Of a DNA stretch of 64,000 nt, positions 57,001 to 58,929 are shown one piece after another. How positions within the stretch are numbered: the stretch's first letter is position 1; each line of letters starts with the position of its first letter. Under the pieces are notes generated by a model that saw only the letters and a program-made list of their open reading frames with translations, searched no databases and was not told the origin of the DNA. The position numbers were made by a program, and so were the translations under genes. Origin of the DNA: Enchytraeus crypticus (Eukaryota > Annelida > Clitellata > Enchytraeida > Enchytraeidae); the NCBI GenBank assembly GCA_905160935.1, contig CAJHZI010000206.1, forward strand, positions 432,501-496,500, read 5' to 3'.

Positions 57001-57677
57001 CAAGCAACCACTAGCCAACTACCGTCAGGGTTGAAACACAGGTCCCAGACACTGCACAAATATCAGCATATTAATTCAACTACAAATATAAGTAATTCAA
57101 TTAAAGCTGACTTAATAATTAGAATTTGATAGATTTCACAGCAGTAATTGTGTATTAAAATGAGAGGGAAAGTTGTATTGCCACCCTAATATTTAATAAC
57201 AATAAAACAATAACTACGGTACAATTAAAGTGATACTATCATTCGCAATAGTCTCGAGCACGATGAAACCAAAACCTTGACTGTGAACAACACGTACATA
57301 GGTCTGAATTCACATTCCTTAATCTCAATAATATGTAAAAAGTCAAGTAAACCAAGCGCCAATAATATCAAAAAATCAAGCATTCCAGGAAAACTACGGC
57401 AAAATATTCAAATGAATTAGATTAGTAACTGTTTGACTATAATCACGATTAAGAGTCCGGTTAGAGTTATAAAATTAGTCAAAGTTACCGTTGCTATAGT
57501 AAACAAAGCCTAATAAGTCGGGAAATTATTTTTAAAGTGCATTTTTCAGAAATTTAGTAACGCGCATTCAAATAAATCTAATCTATGTTACGGAAAGGCG
57601 CCGAAACTTAGGCAGACTAACCTCTGCTGCCGGTCTCTGTCTACAATTTTATCACACCACAATTCTAAACTCTTCAT
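24120..57677 (-). CDS. IFT122: IFT122, intraflagellar transport complex A subunit, complete, 28 exons
   Basis: Core IFT-A protein needed for retrograde transport in cilia and for ciliary entry of membrane cargo. Twenty-eight GT-AG exons join without a frame break into 1192 codons plus TAA, matching the vertebrate protein in length and order. Residues 1 to about 280 form the first WD40 propeller ([25 protein letters not shown]), about 280-575 the second ([20 protein letters not shown]), and about 575-1000 TPR-like helical repeats ([40 protein letters not shown]). The C-terminus holds CYRC..CVNC and CNAC..CPYC zinc-ribbon-type cysteine pairs. The gene spans 33.6 kb for 3.6 kb of coding sequence; introns are packed with satellites and LINE/SINE insertions. 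Confidence 0.97.
24240..24375 (+). repeat. Element C fragment
   Basis: TTGTGTCCGCAACACTGGAG..GTTTACTGCGCGTATCG..GCGACTAGCG..ATCTCAGAAGCCATAATTG. Confidence 0.6.
24780..25085. repeat. Tandem array, (GATAACAATGAT)-type and 33-bp units
   Basis: GATAACAATGATAAAACAGTTATAACAATGATGAAATT repeated about five times at 24890-25065; the ORF at 24651 is low-complexity. Confidence 0.85.
25132..25293 (-). CDS. IFT122: IFT122 exon 27 (residues 1113-1166)
   Basis: TAAACAG|AGTAGTG to [32 protein letters not shown] then KCNACNK, the first half of the second zinc-binding site. Confidence 0.96.
25365..25490. repeat. (CATTATCATTGT)n imperfect repeat
   Basis: Upstream of IFT122 exon 27 in intron 26. Confidence 0.8.
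25491..25628 (-). repeat. SINE-A copy
   Basis: AAAGCTGGTAAAGCTTATG..GACGGGCGAGCCCAGGATTTGAACCC..ACTGATCCGCGGTCGAG..CACTGGTCCAGCC, inserted in an ATCATT tract. Confidence 0.85.
25640..26390. repeat. 12-bp satellite (TCATTATMATTG)n
   Basis: Roughly 40 well-kept units at 25885-26370, mixing ATAATTG and ATCATTG variants in blocks. The 180-codon MTMIMT ORF is not a gene. Confidence 0.95.
26439..26539 (-). CDS. IFT122: IFT122 exon 26 (residues 1079-1112)
   Basis: ACATCAG|TCACTGG to [32 protein letters not shown]. An alternative acceptor 17 bases further in (CTCAG|AAAATA) would break the phase with exon 25, so the outer one is preferred. Confidence 0.85.
26575..26660. repeat. 22-bp array (TTGTTCTTTCATATTGTCATTATC)
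   Basis: Four units in the intron next to IFT122 exon 26. Confidence 0.85.
26774..26900 (+). repeat. SINE-A copy
   Basis: GACTGGAGCCAGTGGGGATGTCGGTAGATAATCGACC..GGGGTTCAAATCCTGGG..GAGTGAGGAAACTGAC. Confidence 0.82.
27130..28915 (+). mobile_element. RTE-like non-LTR retrotransposon ('RTE-1'), 5'-truncated
   Basis: RT-linker ([20 protein letters not shown]), RT blocks [54 protein letters not shown], then [58 protein letters not shown] and [20 protein letters not shown]. No endonuclease domain is visible, and the frame changes several times, so it is dead. The 3' end CCTGCCAGTAGGCAGTGCAC then TAAGAGAGAG recurs across the window. Lies in IFT122 intron 25, opposite to the gene. Confidence 0.9.
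28918..29103. repeat. 28-bp array carrying copies of the IFT122 exon 25 donor
   Basis: Units TTGATAAGATCAAAGGATAC-TAGTAGCA, about six copies. On the gene strand each reads CTACTAGTATCC, against the true junction CTACAA|GTATCC. Confidence 0.85.
29104..29232 (-). CDS. IFT122: IFT122 exon 25 (residues 1036-1079)
   Basis: TATGCAG|AGCTG to [32 protein letters not shown] is conserved; the lysine-rich end is variable. The only in-phase GT is the one used. A 28-bp array downstream contains copies of this donor. Confidence 0.9.
29230..29390. repeat. (ATCA)n degenerate repeat
   Basis: CAATCAATCAATTGATGAATC-type sequence upstream of exon 25. Confidence 0.75.
29465..29640. repeat. 13-bp array (TGAACAAATGTAT)
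   Basis: About 13 units in IFT122 intron 24. [13 protein letters not shown] frames are artefacts. Confidence 0.93.
29705..29805. repeat. (ATG)n degenerate tract
   Basis: GATGATGGTGATGATGGTG, likely an element D tail; preceded by AAACTGGAATTCAAGAAAATATG. Confidence 0.75.
29837..29948 (-). CDS. IFT122: IFT122 exon 24 (residues 999-1036), zinc-ribbon half
   Basis: GTTCAG|GACCTG to [31 protein letters not shown] then CVNCRQPF: the CxxC..CxxC pair typical of the IFT122 C-terminal region. Confidence 0.96.
30340..30425 (-). repeat. L2-like type B 3' tail end
   Basis: AATAATAAATAAAGGTTTAACG then TTTCCTCATACAAGGATGATGTCAGGGACG. Confidence 0.75.
30730..30930. repeat. (TTGA)n degenerate repeat
   Basis: GATTGATTGATCGAGTAATTG-type repeats reaching the donor of exon 23. 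Confidence 0.75.
30928..31093 (-). CDS. IFT122: IFT122 exon 23 (residues 943-998)
   Basis: CCACAG|GGCGAC to [31 protein letters not shown] and [21 protein letters not shown] 20-bp array begins just upstream of the acceptor. Confidence 0.96.
31107..31505. repeat. 20-bp array (GGTCAGGTTAAGAAAAAATG)
   Basis: About 20 units starting 15 bases from the acceptor of IFT122 exon 23. Confidence 0.95.
31675..32100. repeat. (CAAT)n with a ~120-bp higher-order unit
   Basis: CAATCAATCAATAAATCAGTCATTCAGT blocks alternate with CGATCAATCAGTAAGTCAG; probably a grown L2 type A tail. Confidence 0.85.
32123..32229 (-). CDS. IFT122: IFT122 exon 22 (residues 908-943)
   Basis: TAACCAG|GAAGAA to [31 protein letters not shown] and PPAGISKV. 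Of two overlapping donors the downstream one fits the phase of exon 23. Confidence 0.94.
32804..32904 (-). CDS. IFT122: IFT122 exon 21 (residues 874-907)
   Basis: GTGACAG|ACGAGAAC to [32 protein letters not shown] and IQRFT. The donor was chosen because only this GT keeps the frame with exon 22. The acceptor and first ~26 coding bases recur in a 56-bp array. Confidence 0.93.
32905..33260. repeat. 56-bp array carrying copies of the IFT122 exon 21 acceptor
   Basis: About four 56-bp units followed by shorter ones. Each long unit repeats the true acceptor (CTTGTGACAG|ACGAGAACAAC) plus about 26 coding bases. Confidence 0.95.
33400..34020. repeat. (ATAGAAAT)n purine-rich satellite
   Basis: Irregular AGAAATATAGAAATAGAA repeats over 600 bp; reversed strands give IFLFLYFYF frames. 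33555-33610 contains a short inverted segment (CTATGTTTCTATTCCTATAT). Confidence 0.95.
34022..34515 (-). mobile_element. L2-like LINE 3' end (type B) with C-terminal ORF2 remnant
   Basis: From the minus strand: [20 protein letters not shown] then [14 protein letters not shown] (the classic L2 C-terminus), a 3' UTR, and a tail GTTTAACG..TTATTATTT. An AGAAATATA block at 34348-34425 interrupts it. It lies against IFT122 exon 20. Confidence 0.85.
34452..34592 (-). CDS. IFT122: IFT122 exon 20 (residues 827-874)
   Basis: GTACAG|CGTTCC to GGCAG|GTTCTC (weak donor). [20 protein letters not shown] then [13 protein letters not shown]. Confidence 0.93.
34665..34802 (+). repeat. RTE-1 3' tail copy
   Basis: AATAATGGTATATCAAGACAAAAG..GAAATGAAGAGGAAGGCGG..CCATGGACATGCCAGTAGGCAG + TGCACTAAGAGAGAG. 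Confidence 0.85.
34815..34950 (+). repeat. SINE-A copy
   Basis: TGGCTGGAGCCAGTGGCGAAG, CGGTAAGATACTC, GGGGTTCAAATCCTGGG; immediately follows the RTE-1 tail. 34951-35810 shows no recognised gene or repeat. Confidence 0.85.
35815..36365 (+). repeat. Element D with expanded (GAT)n tail
   Basis: CCAAATTAACGTCAGAAAGGGC..CCTGGTTAAACTGGGATTCA + AGGGAAGATGATGATG, then ~415 bp of GAT/AAT/GAC repeats ending close to the exon 19 donor. Confidence 0.9.
36374..36476 (-). CDS. IFT122: IFT122 exon 19 (residues 793-827)
   Basis: ATTTTAG|GCTTTT to [33 protein letters not shown] then [13 protein letters not shown]. Sits between two long trinucleotide tracts. Confidence 0.96.
36548..36790 (-). repeat. (CAT/CAC)n tract with element D
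   Basis: ATCATCATC..CACCACCACC.. then CTTCCCTTGAACCCCGGTTTAG and CTAGGGTCGGGATACGAATAG. Poly-His/Met frames are artefacts. Confidence 0.9.
36845..37088 (-). repeat. L2-like 3' tail, type A
   Basis: AATTTAACTTCCGGGTCCTC, GCCATAAGGCAATGTCAGGG, CTCTACACAAACAGGCGCC, CGATGACGACTGAGTACAC, TGGCGGAAAGAGATGGG. Confidence 0.85.
37092..37325 (-). repeat. L2-like 3' tail, type B, with (TAA)n
   Basis: AATAATAATAATAATAAAGG, GTTTAACGTCCGTTTCCTC, CACCCAGACCAATCTGCG, GATTGATTATGTCTATGGTG; ends 14 bases from the donor of exon 18. Confidence 0.88.
37339..37510 (-). CDS. IFT122: IFT122 exon 18 (residues 735-792)
   Basis: TTGATAG|GTTGATAGAGC to [32 protein letters not shown]. The acceptor plus the first ~12 coding bases are repeated over 20 times upstream (37511-38215). 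Confidence 0.96.
37511..38216. repeat. 30-31-bp array carrying copies of the IFT122 exon 18 acceptor
   Basis: About 23 units of AGCTCTATCAACCTGTCAATCAAACAGAGTC-type sequence (written 20 + 11). On the gene strand each reads TTTGATTGACAG|GTTGATAGAGCT, the true junction plus 12 coding bases. It fills intron 17 up to exon 17's donor. Confidence 0.96.
38223..38389 (-). CDS. IFT122: IFT122 exon 17 (residues 680-735)
   Basis: ACGGCAG|GAGTTC to [31 protein letters not shown] and [20 protein letters not shown]. Confidence 0.96.
38397..38580. repeat. (ATCA)n degenerate repeat
   Basis: AATCAATCAATCAATCGATC then a 56-bp partial duplication containing GATGCATGATGAAAC. Confidence 0.8.
38900..39320 (-). 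repeat. Element C copy, long
   Basis: GTTCAAGGTACATGTTCATAC..CTCGCTCCATAAGAGCACTC..GTAGCCTATAGC..TTAGTCGCCTCTTACG..GGACCTGCCACATGACAG. 38590-38890 shows nothing else. Confidence 0.8.
39353..39514 (-). CDS. IFT122: IFT122 exon 16 (residues 626-679)
   Basis: TACGTAG|GAGAGA to [31 protein letters not shown] and [17 protein letters not shown], a TPR-like unit. Confidence 0.96.
39535..39690 (-). repeat. (CAT)n tract with element D end
   Basis: GTCGTCGTCATCGTC..ATCATCATC then CTTACCTTGAGTCCCAGTTTAG, 20 bases from the acceptor of exon 16. Confidence 0.85.
39690..39825. repeat. (GATTA)n array (GGATTAGATTAGATT)
   Basis: Degenerate pentamer/decamer repeats following the element D end. Confidence 0.85.
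39880..40135 (-). repeat. CAGTGTCATGG repeat fragment plus SINE-E
   Basis: CAGTGTCATGGCCGGTGAGCG..GACTGCTTTACAGG then GCGCCAATTGGCAGC..GATTAACCTTCCATGGGC..CACTCTAACC. Confidence 0.65.
40345..40512. repeat. 16-17-bp array (AAAAATAAACATCTCT)
   Basis: Ten near-identical units in IFT122 intron 15, little diverged and therefore young. Confidence 0.95.
40510..40660 (+). repeat. L2-like type A 3' tail
   Basis: CTCTGTGTACTCAGTCGTCATCG..GCAAGAGACATTCCTGACATTGCCTTATGGCG..CCGGACG then TTATTGATTGATCGATTC. Confidence 0.85.
40795..40925 (+). repeat. Diverged tRNA-derived SINE
   Basis: GGCTTGTTGGCATGTTGATCG..GGTTCAAATCCAGTG..GAAACTGACGC resembles SINE-A in layout. Confidence 0.45.
40930..41135 (+). repeat. 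Element C copy
   Basis: GAAGGCAACAGGAAACCACCTCAGAAGCC..GGATTAACTTGTTGATC..CTACCACTTGGCAGTGCACTGAAG. Confidence 0.85.
41195..41382. repeat. 43-bp array carrying copies of the IFT122 exon 15 3' end
   Basis: Four to five units of CTCTATATCATAGATGAGAT + TAAGATATCTATAAAATAAAC. On the gene strand they copy AGATATCTTAATCTCATC..GATATAGAG with or without the GT of the donor. Confidence 0.93.
41383..41536 (-). CDS. IFT122: IFT122 exon 15 (residues 574-625)
   Basis: TTGTGTAG|TGAGGC to [32 protein letters not shown] and [20 protein letters not shown] open the TPR-like region. Partial copies of its 5' end lie upstream and copies of its 3' end downstream; one upstream acceptor copy is in frame. Confidence 0.96.
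41537..41718 (-). repeat. Partial tandem copies of IFT122 exon 15 5' end
   Basis: Two upstream copies (about 41555-41640 and 41655-41715) encode [10 protein letters not shown] again, linked by (CAA)n. The nearer copy retains an intact TGTGTAG|TGAGGC acceptor at 41611/41612. Confidence 0.95.
41758..41876 (-). CDS. IFT122: IFT122 exon 14 (residues 535-574)
   Basis: GTTCAG|GGATTTG to [31 protein letters not shown] and [17 protein letters not shown]. Confidence 0.96.
41890..42290. repeat. 20-bp array (TCATACTCTTATCACTCGTA)
   Basis: About 19 units in IFT122 intron 13, close to exon 14. The [12 protein letters not shown] is an artefact. Confidence 0.94.
42477..42560 (+). repeat. RTE-1 3' tail copy, internally deleted
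   Basis: AATAATGGTATATCAGAAGGAATG..CACTCGTATGTGGACAT then AGTGCACTAAGAGAGAGAG. Confidence 0.75.
42635..42760. repeat. Unassigned interspersed repeat
   Basis: GAGTGCTACTGTCGTCGATGAC..GTGTGCAAAAAG shared in part with 10755-10880, 61240-61330 and (reversed) 15308-15345 and 63945-63985. Confidence 0.5.
42834..42953 (-). CDS. IFT122: IFT122 exon 13 (residues 495-534)
   Basis: GGACCAG|GAGCCG to [32 protein letters not shown], almost identical to vertebrate IFT122. Confidence 0.97.
43020..43230 (+). mobile_element. Second RTE-like LINE, 3' coding fragment
   Basis: Open frame to [63 protein letters not shown]. This is the basic C-terminus typical of RTE-like ORF2; only the tail survives. Confidence 0.75.
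43440..43945. repeat. 32-33-bp array (TTAACAACAACCAATCAACA...)
   Basis: About 14 units of CACGATTCACCAGTTAACAA + CAACCAATCAA, in IFT122 intron 12. Confidence 0.93.
44090..44320. repeat. (TA/CATA)n tract
   Basis: ATATAT and ACATACATATA runs reaching to 12 bases from the exon 12 donor. Confidence 0.92.
44332..44496 (-). CDS. IFT122: IFT122 exon 12 (residues 440-494)
   Basis: CTGTCAG|GTCCTG to [31 protein letters not shown] then [20 protein letters not shown]. Confidence 0.97.
44678..44818 (-). repeat. SINE-A copy
   Basis: AAGCTAAAGCTAGGG..TTTCCTCACTCAAAAGCGATG..GATTTGAACCCCGCAC..GACTCCAGCC. The 3' flank near 44855-44940 repeats CATACATTAGCTCAAATATA from 44593-44650. Confidence 0.82.
45002..45139 (-). 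CDS. IFT122: IFT122 exon 11 (residues 394-439)
   Basis: GTGCAG|GAGCGC to [31 protein letters not shown] and [14 protein letters not shown]. Confidence 0.96.
45148..45345. repeat. 20-bp array (AATTATTATATAATTATACT)
   Basis: About ten units beginning right at the acceptor side of IFT122 exon 11. 45346-45890 has no recognised feature. Confidence 0.94.
45895..46700 (-). mobile_element. L2-like LINE, 3' end (type A)
   Basis: Minus strand: [20 protein letters not shown] (46445-46660), [60 protein letters not shown], then 3' UTR and tail CGGACGTTAAATTCTTATTG + ATTGATTAA. These are the usual L2/CR1-type C-terminal blocks; frames are broken and the RT core is missing. Confidence 0.9.
46740..47123 (-). 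repeat. 44-bp array carrying copies of the IFT122 exon 10 3' end and donor
   Basis: About eight units of CAGTCAGACAATGAGATGAT + TGGAGGAGAATAAAGCAGACAAAC. On the gene strand each repeats CATCTCATTGTCTGtCTG|GTTTGTCTGC, the true exon end plus donor. Confidence 0.95.
47124..47267 (-). CDS. IFT122: IFT122 exon 10 (residues 346-393)
   Basis: TATTTAG|ATACAG to [31 protein letters not shown] and [19 protein letters not shown]. Both ends recur in the flanking introns: the 3' end as a 44-bp array, the 5' half as two pseudo-exon copies. Confidence 0.96.
47268..47640 (-). pseudogene. IFT122: Partial tandem copies of IFT122 exon 10 5' half
   Basis: 47367-47465 encodes [20 protein letters not shown] again, nearly identical to exon 10, but the acceptor TAG is TGG, and the copy stops after ~60 coding bases. 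A third, decayed copy lies at 47505-47620 (ATTCTCTAACTCAACTTCAT + CTAAATGCAAT). Confidence 0.9.
47865..48290. repeat. 40-bp array (ATCAATTAGCCTACTAGAGT...)
   Basis: About ten units of AGTGTTCACAAAACATGCCT + ATCAATTAGCCTACTAGAGT in IFT122 intron 9. Does not contain exon sequence. Confidence 0.94.
48335..48393 (-). CDS. IFT122: IFT122 exon 9 (residues 326-345)
   Basis: ATCCGCAG|TTCGTA to [30 protein letters not shown] matches the vertebrate segment VRIKCKELVKKIAIY. Confidence 0.95.
48870..49055 (-). repeat. 5S-rRNA-derived SINE copy
   Basis: Reversed: GAACAAAGCTAAGCTACGTC, CAGTTAGTACATTGTGGG, TAACCACCTTGGAAAACCG, the same 5S-like core and body as 20988-21245. Confidence 0.7.
49225..49363 (-). 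CDS. IFT122: IFT122 exon 8 (residues 280-326)
   Basis: TATGACAG|GCCTATGG to [32 protein letters not shown] is nearly invariant in the family. The acceptor is the edge unit of an 18-copy 40-bp array. Confidence 0.97.
49362..50085 (-). repeat. 40-bp array carrying copies of the IFT122 exon 8 acceptor
   Basis: About 18 units of ATGGCCTGTCATACATTGAT + CATAGATTAACTGATATACA. On the gene strand each contains TGTATGACAG|GCC, identical to the true exon 8 acceptor, which is the outermost unit. Confidence 0.96.
50282..51272 (+). mobile_element. Non-LTR retrotransposon, 3' part with (TAA)n tail
   Basis: Open 181-codon frame 50316-50861: [80 protein letters not shown]. This is the region after the RT core in jockey/CR1-like LINEs. 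A 3' UTR follows, ending AATAATAATAATAATAATAA at 51233-51272. 5'-truncated, but this part is intact and so fairly recent. Confidence 0.85.
51375..51482 (-). repeat. RTE-1 3' tail copy
   Basis: GTACTGTCTACTGGCAGGTCC..ATATAATGTGTCCACTCATC..GTATGTCCACATACGAGTGGATC. Ends about 100 bases from exon 7. Confidence 0.75.
51579..51770 (-). CDS. IFT122: IFT122 exon 7 (residues 216-279)
   Basis: TACAAAG|GTTGGA to [31 protein letters not shown] and [20 protein letters not shown]. Confidence 0.96.
51860..51918 (+). repeat. Element D 3' end
   Basis: CGACCCTGGTTAACTGGGATTTAAGGGAAG then ATGATGATGATGATG. Confidence 0.8.
52155..52330 (-). repeat. L2-like type B tail with a fragment of RTE-1
   Basis: AATAATAACAGTTTAACGTCC..GATGATATCAAGGACATCC, then 52287-52328 (ATTAATATAAAAAAGACCAA + GGTTATGAGAGTGTCCAATAA) is identical to RTE-1 at 28245-28286. 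Confidence 0.75.
52619..52755 (+). repeat. SINE-A copy
   Basis: CTGGAGCCAGTGGCGATGTCGGTAAG..GGGGTTCAAATCCTGGACTCGCC..GAAACTGACGTTAAC, ending ~45 bases from exon 6. Confidence 0.83.
52797..52872 (-). CDS. IFT122: IFT122 exon 6 (residues 190-215)
   Basis: GCTCTAG|ATACGAG to [31 protein letters not shown]. The acidic linker seen between these blocks in vertebrate proteins appears short or absent. Confidence 0.93.
52920..53010 (+). repeat. CAGTGTCATGG family repeat
   Basis: ATAGCAGTGTCATGGCCGAACTCGGTCTTCAAGAC..GAAGAGTTCAATTGTAATC. 53011-53760 shows no recognised gene or repeat. Confidence 0.6.
53765..53985 (-). repeat. RTE-1 tail followed by element D with (CAT)n
   Basis: CTCTCTTAGTGCACTGCCTACTGGCAGG..ACGCCTCTACTCATCTC, then CATCATCATC + CTTCCCTTAAATCCCAGTATAAC. 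The words ..CCACATACCAGT occur at both ends of the element D insert, a likely target duplication. Confidence 0.8.
54005..54082. repeat. (TA)n microsatellite
   Basis: TA run in IFT122 intron 5, about 150 bases from exon 5. Confidence 0.95.
54233..54303 (-). CDS. IFT122: IFT122 exon 5 (residues 167-190)
   Basis: TTGACAG|ACTGGG to [31 protein letters not shown], a closely conserved WD-repeat stretch. Confidence 0.94.
54360..54430 (-). repeat. L2-like type A tail end
   Basis: CAATCAATCAATCAATAAGAA, TTTAACGTCCGGTTCCTCACC, AAGGCAATATCAGGGACG. Confidence 0.85.
54740..55046 (-). repeat. Decaying partial copies of IFT122 exon 4 3' end
   Basis: 54978-55030 repeats CTTGGTACGTATGCTGATAA..ATTGATAAGACCCAGAG (exon end plus AAG|GTtt-like donor). 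54735-54795 (TATGAATGTCGATAACAGC..GATTTAGAC) is an older copy. Between them lie TATTGTA/ATTGCATTG-type repeats. Confidence 0.8.
55047..55180 (-). CDS. IFT122: IFT122 exon 4 (residues 122-166)
   Basis: TCTCAG|GATTCTGG to [31 protein letters not shown] and [20 protein letters not shown]. Its 3' end recurs downstream in the intron at 54983-55030 and, decayed, near 54744-54790. Confidence 0.96.
55214..55302 (-). repeat. SINE-A copy, truncated
   Basis: AAGCTGGTAAAGCTAAGG..TTTCCTCACTCGAAAGCG..GAGCCCAGGATTTGAACCCC, then (ATC)n and element D-like sequence to about 55510. Confidence 0.8.
55690..55765 (+). repeat. L2-like type A tail end
   Basis: CTGACATTGCCTTATGGCAAGG..CCGGACGTTAAACTC then TTATTGATTGATTGATCG, 45 bases from exon 3. 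Confidence 0.85.
55808..55884 (-). CDS. IFT122: IFT122 exon 3 (residues 96-122)
   Basis: CTGCAG|CCACAAT to [31 protein letters not shown] then ATSDFG, a WD repeat. Confidence 0.95.
56075..56200 (-). repeat. LINE 3' UTR copy with (GA)n
   Basis: GTCATCAACGAGGGTATATA..CCTAGTTGACAGCCAGCAATCA resembles 59050-59105, the 3' end of the LINE at 58930-60600. Confidence 0.5.
56245..56460. repeat. ~210-bp repeat, copy 1 (second copy 57382-57592)
   Basis: CCAGGAAAACTAC..AATATTCAAAT..GGTTAGAGTTATAAAATTAG..TTGCTATAG.AACAAA..TTTAAAGTGCATTT..GCATTCAAATAAAT in both copies, same orientation. Confidence 0.85.
56577..56655 (-). repeat. L2-like type A tail end
   Basis: AATCAATCAATCAATCAATA, AGAATTTAACGTCCGGTTCC, GCCATAAGGCAATGTCAGGG. 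Confidence 0.88.
56821..57051 (-). CDS. IFT122: IFT122 exon 2 (residues 19-96)
   Basis: GTGCAG|TGTCTGG to ATATGT|GTAAGA. First WD repeats: [52 protein letters not shown]. The GTAAGA donor, not GTGTAA two bases earlier, keeps the phase of exon 3. Confidence 0.97.
57382..57592. repeat. ~210-bp repeat, copy 2
   Basis: Same sequence as 56245-56460; lies in intron 1, ending about 30 bases from exon 1. Confidence 0.85.
57622..57677 (-). CDS. IFT122: IFT122 exon 1 (residues 1-19)
   Basis: ATG at 57677; [18 protein letters not shown] aligns with the start of vertebrate IFT122 (MRAVLTWRDKAE...). Donor AGAG|GTTAGT, phase 2. No upstream in-frame extension was needed. Confidence 0.85.
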
Positions 57678-57679
57678 CT

Positions 57680-58925
57680 TGGAAACGAAGTAAACATCAA
57701 TACAGGAATTCAGGTCAGGTTAAACCGTTAAAGCTTGTCACTACTCAGATTTTTATCTCATCCATTAGCTTTTGTTAATGTATCAATTGTTTCAGCGCCA
57801 CACTCTATATACACTATTTCTATCGTTTTTCTACTGTGTTTTAACTCTATAATAAAATACTTAGCGTAACCATTTAAAAATATAGCGAGTATCATATCAA
57901 AGCGTCTGTATTTAATACCTATTCAAATCAGGTTAGGTCAGATTCAGCTCTTTAGTAACGTAACTTACGTTTAACAAATACAAGATCAGAAAAGAGAAGA
58001 GATGTGAGAAATTCCAATTGCACATAATTATACTGTACTTACACATAATTATACTATAATTGTACATAATTAGACAAAATTACATAATGATGAATATAAC
58101 ATCGCACGATAGAGAGGGTACTTTTTTAAAGCCATAGAATAAAGAATTACATAATATAATTCTATATCTTTGTTAACAGCTTCAAAATTCTAAAATAATT
58201 TTTCAAACAAATTTTTCTCATTCCCTTTCCGTCTTACTTAACTGAACTTAACCTACATTAAACTGGTTCAGGAGGCCGCCAAGATCTGTAACACTGCTTC
58301 AGGAGACCGCCATGACTTGTCTTCATTTATCGATTCATGCTGGTTACTCTCTTAATTGGTCTTGGTCTTGCGGGTCAGTGTCATAATTGGTTTTGGTCCT
58401 GCAAAAACTGCCTTGACCCCATTACTGCTACTGCCGTCAATGCCAATATCGAGTACTACCGAACCCATAGAATAAAGAAAAACTATAGAAGTGTCAAAGA
58501 TAACTCAACCATTGTAAACATTGAGTTAAAGAATTGCACAGATGCCAAGAACTAATTTTGGCAGCCAGAGGTAAACAATATCAGCTGATAGTTATTTAAA
58601 GGCATAAAATAATGTAGTTTTTGAACATTTAAAAATTCTTTTAACTGTAATGAAACACTTTAGGAGCACATTTATCGTCACATCTATCCAACATATCGTC
58701 ATGACAAAAAATTATTTGAAACGAATTCCTATTAATTGGATGTATATTTTTATAATACATAATGCAAACAAATTCTCTTTCAAATCTCTTAAAGGATATT
58801 CCCCCGTTCTTTAGTTTCCGTATTTCTGGAGTTTGTATACCCAAATGCGCAACAATACATCATCTTAGAGACCGAATATCATGAAAGAAATCTGAAAATA
58901 CAGAAATTACTATTTAAAACACATA
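57680..58925. other. Region upstream of IFT122
   Basis: No TATA or RFX-type X-box was identified with confidence. A short tandem duplication (GGTTCAGGAGGCCGCCAAG, then GCTTCAGGAGACCGCCATG) lies at 58263-58318. The plus-strand ORF 58337-58555 has no recognisable homology. Confidence 0.35.
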
Positions 58926-58929
58926 TGTC

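Noticed and set aside
58337-58555. Small plus-strand gene upstream of IFT122 (72 codons)
   Set aside because: No recognisable homology, ordinary length for chance in this sequence, no supporting splice or promoter signals.
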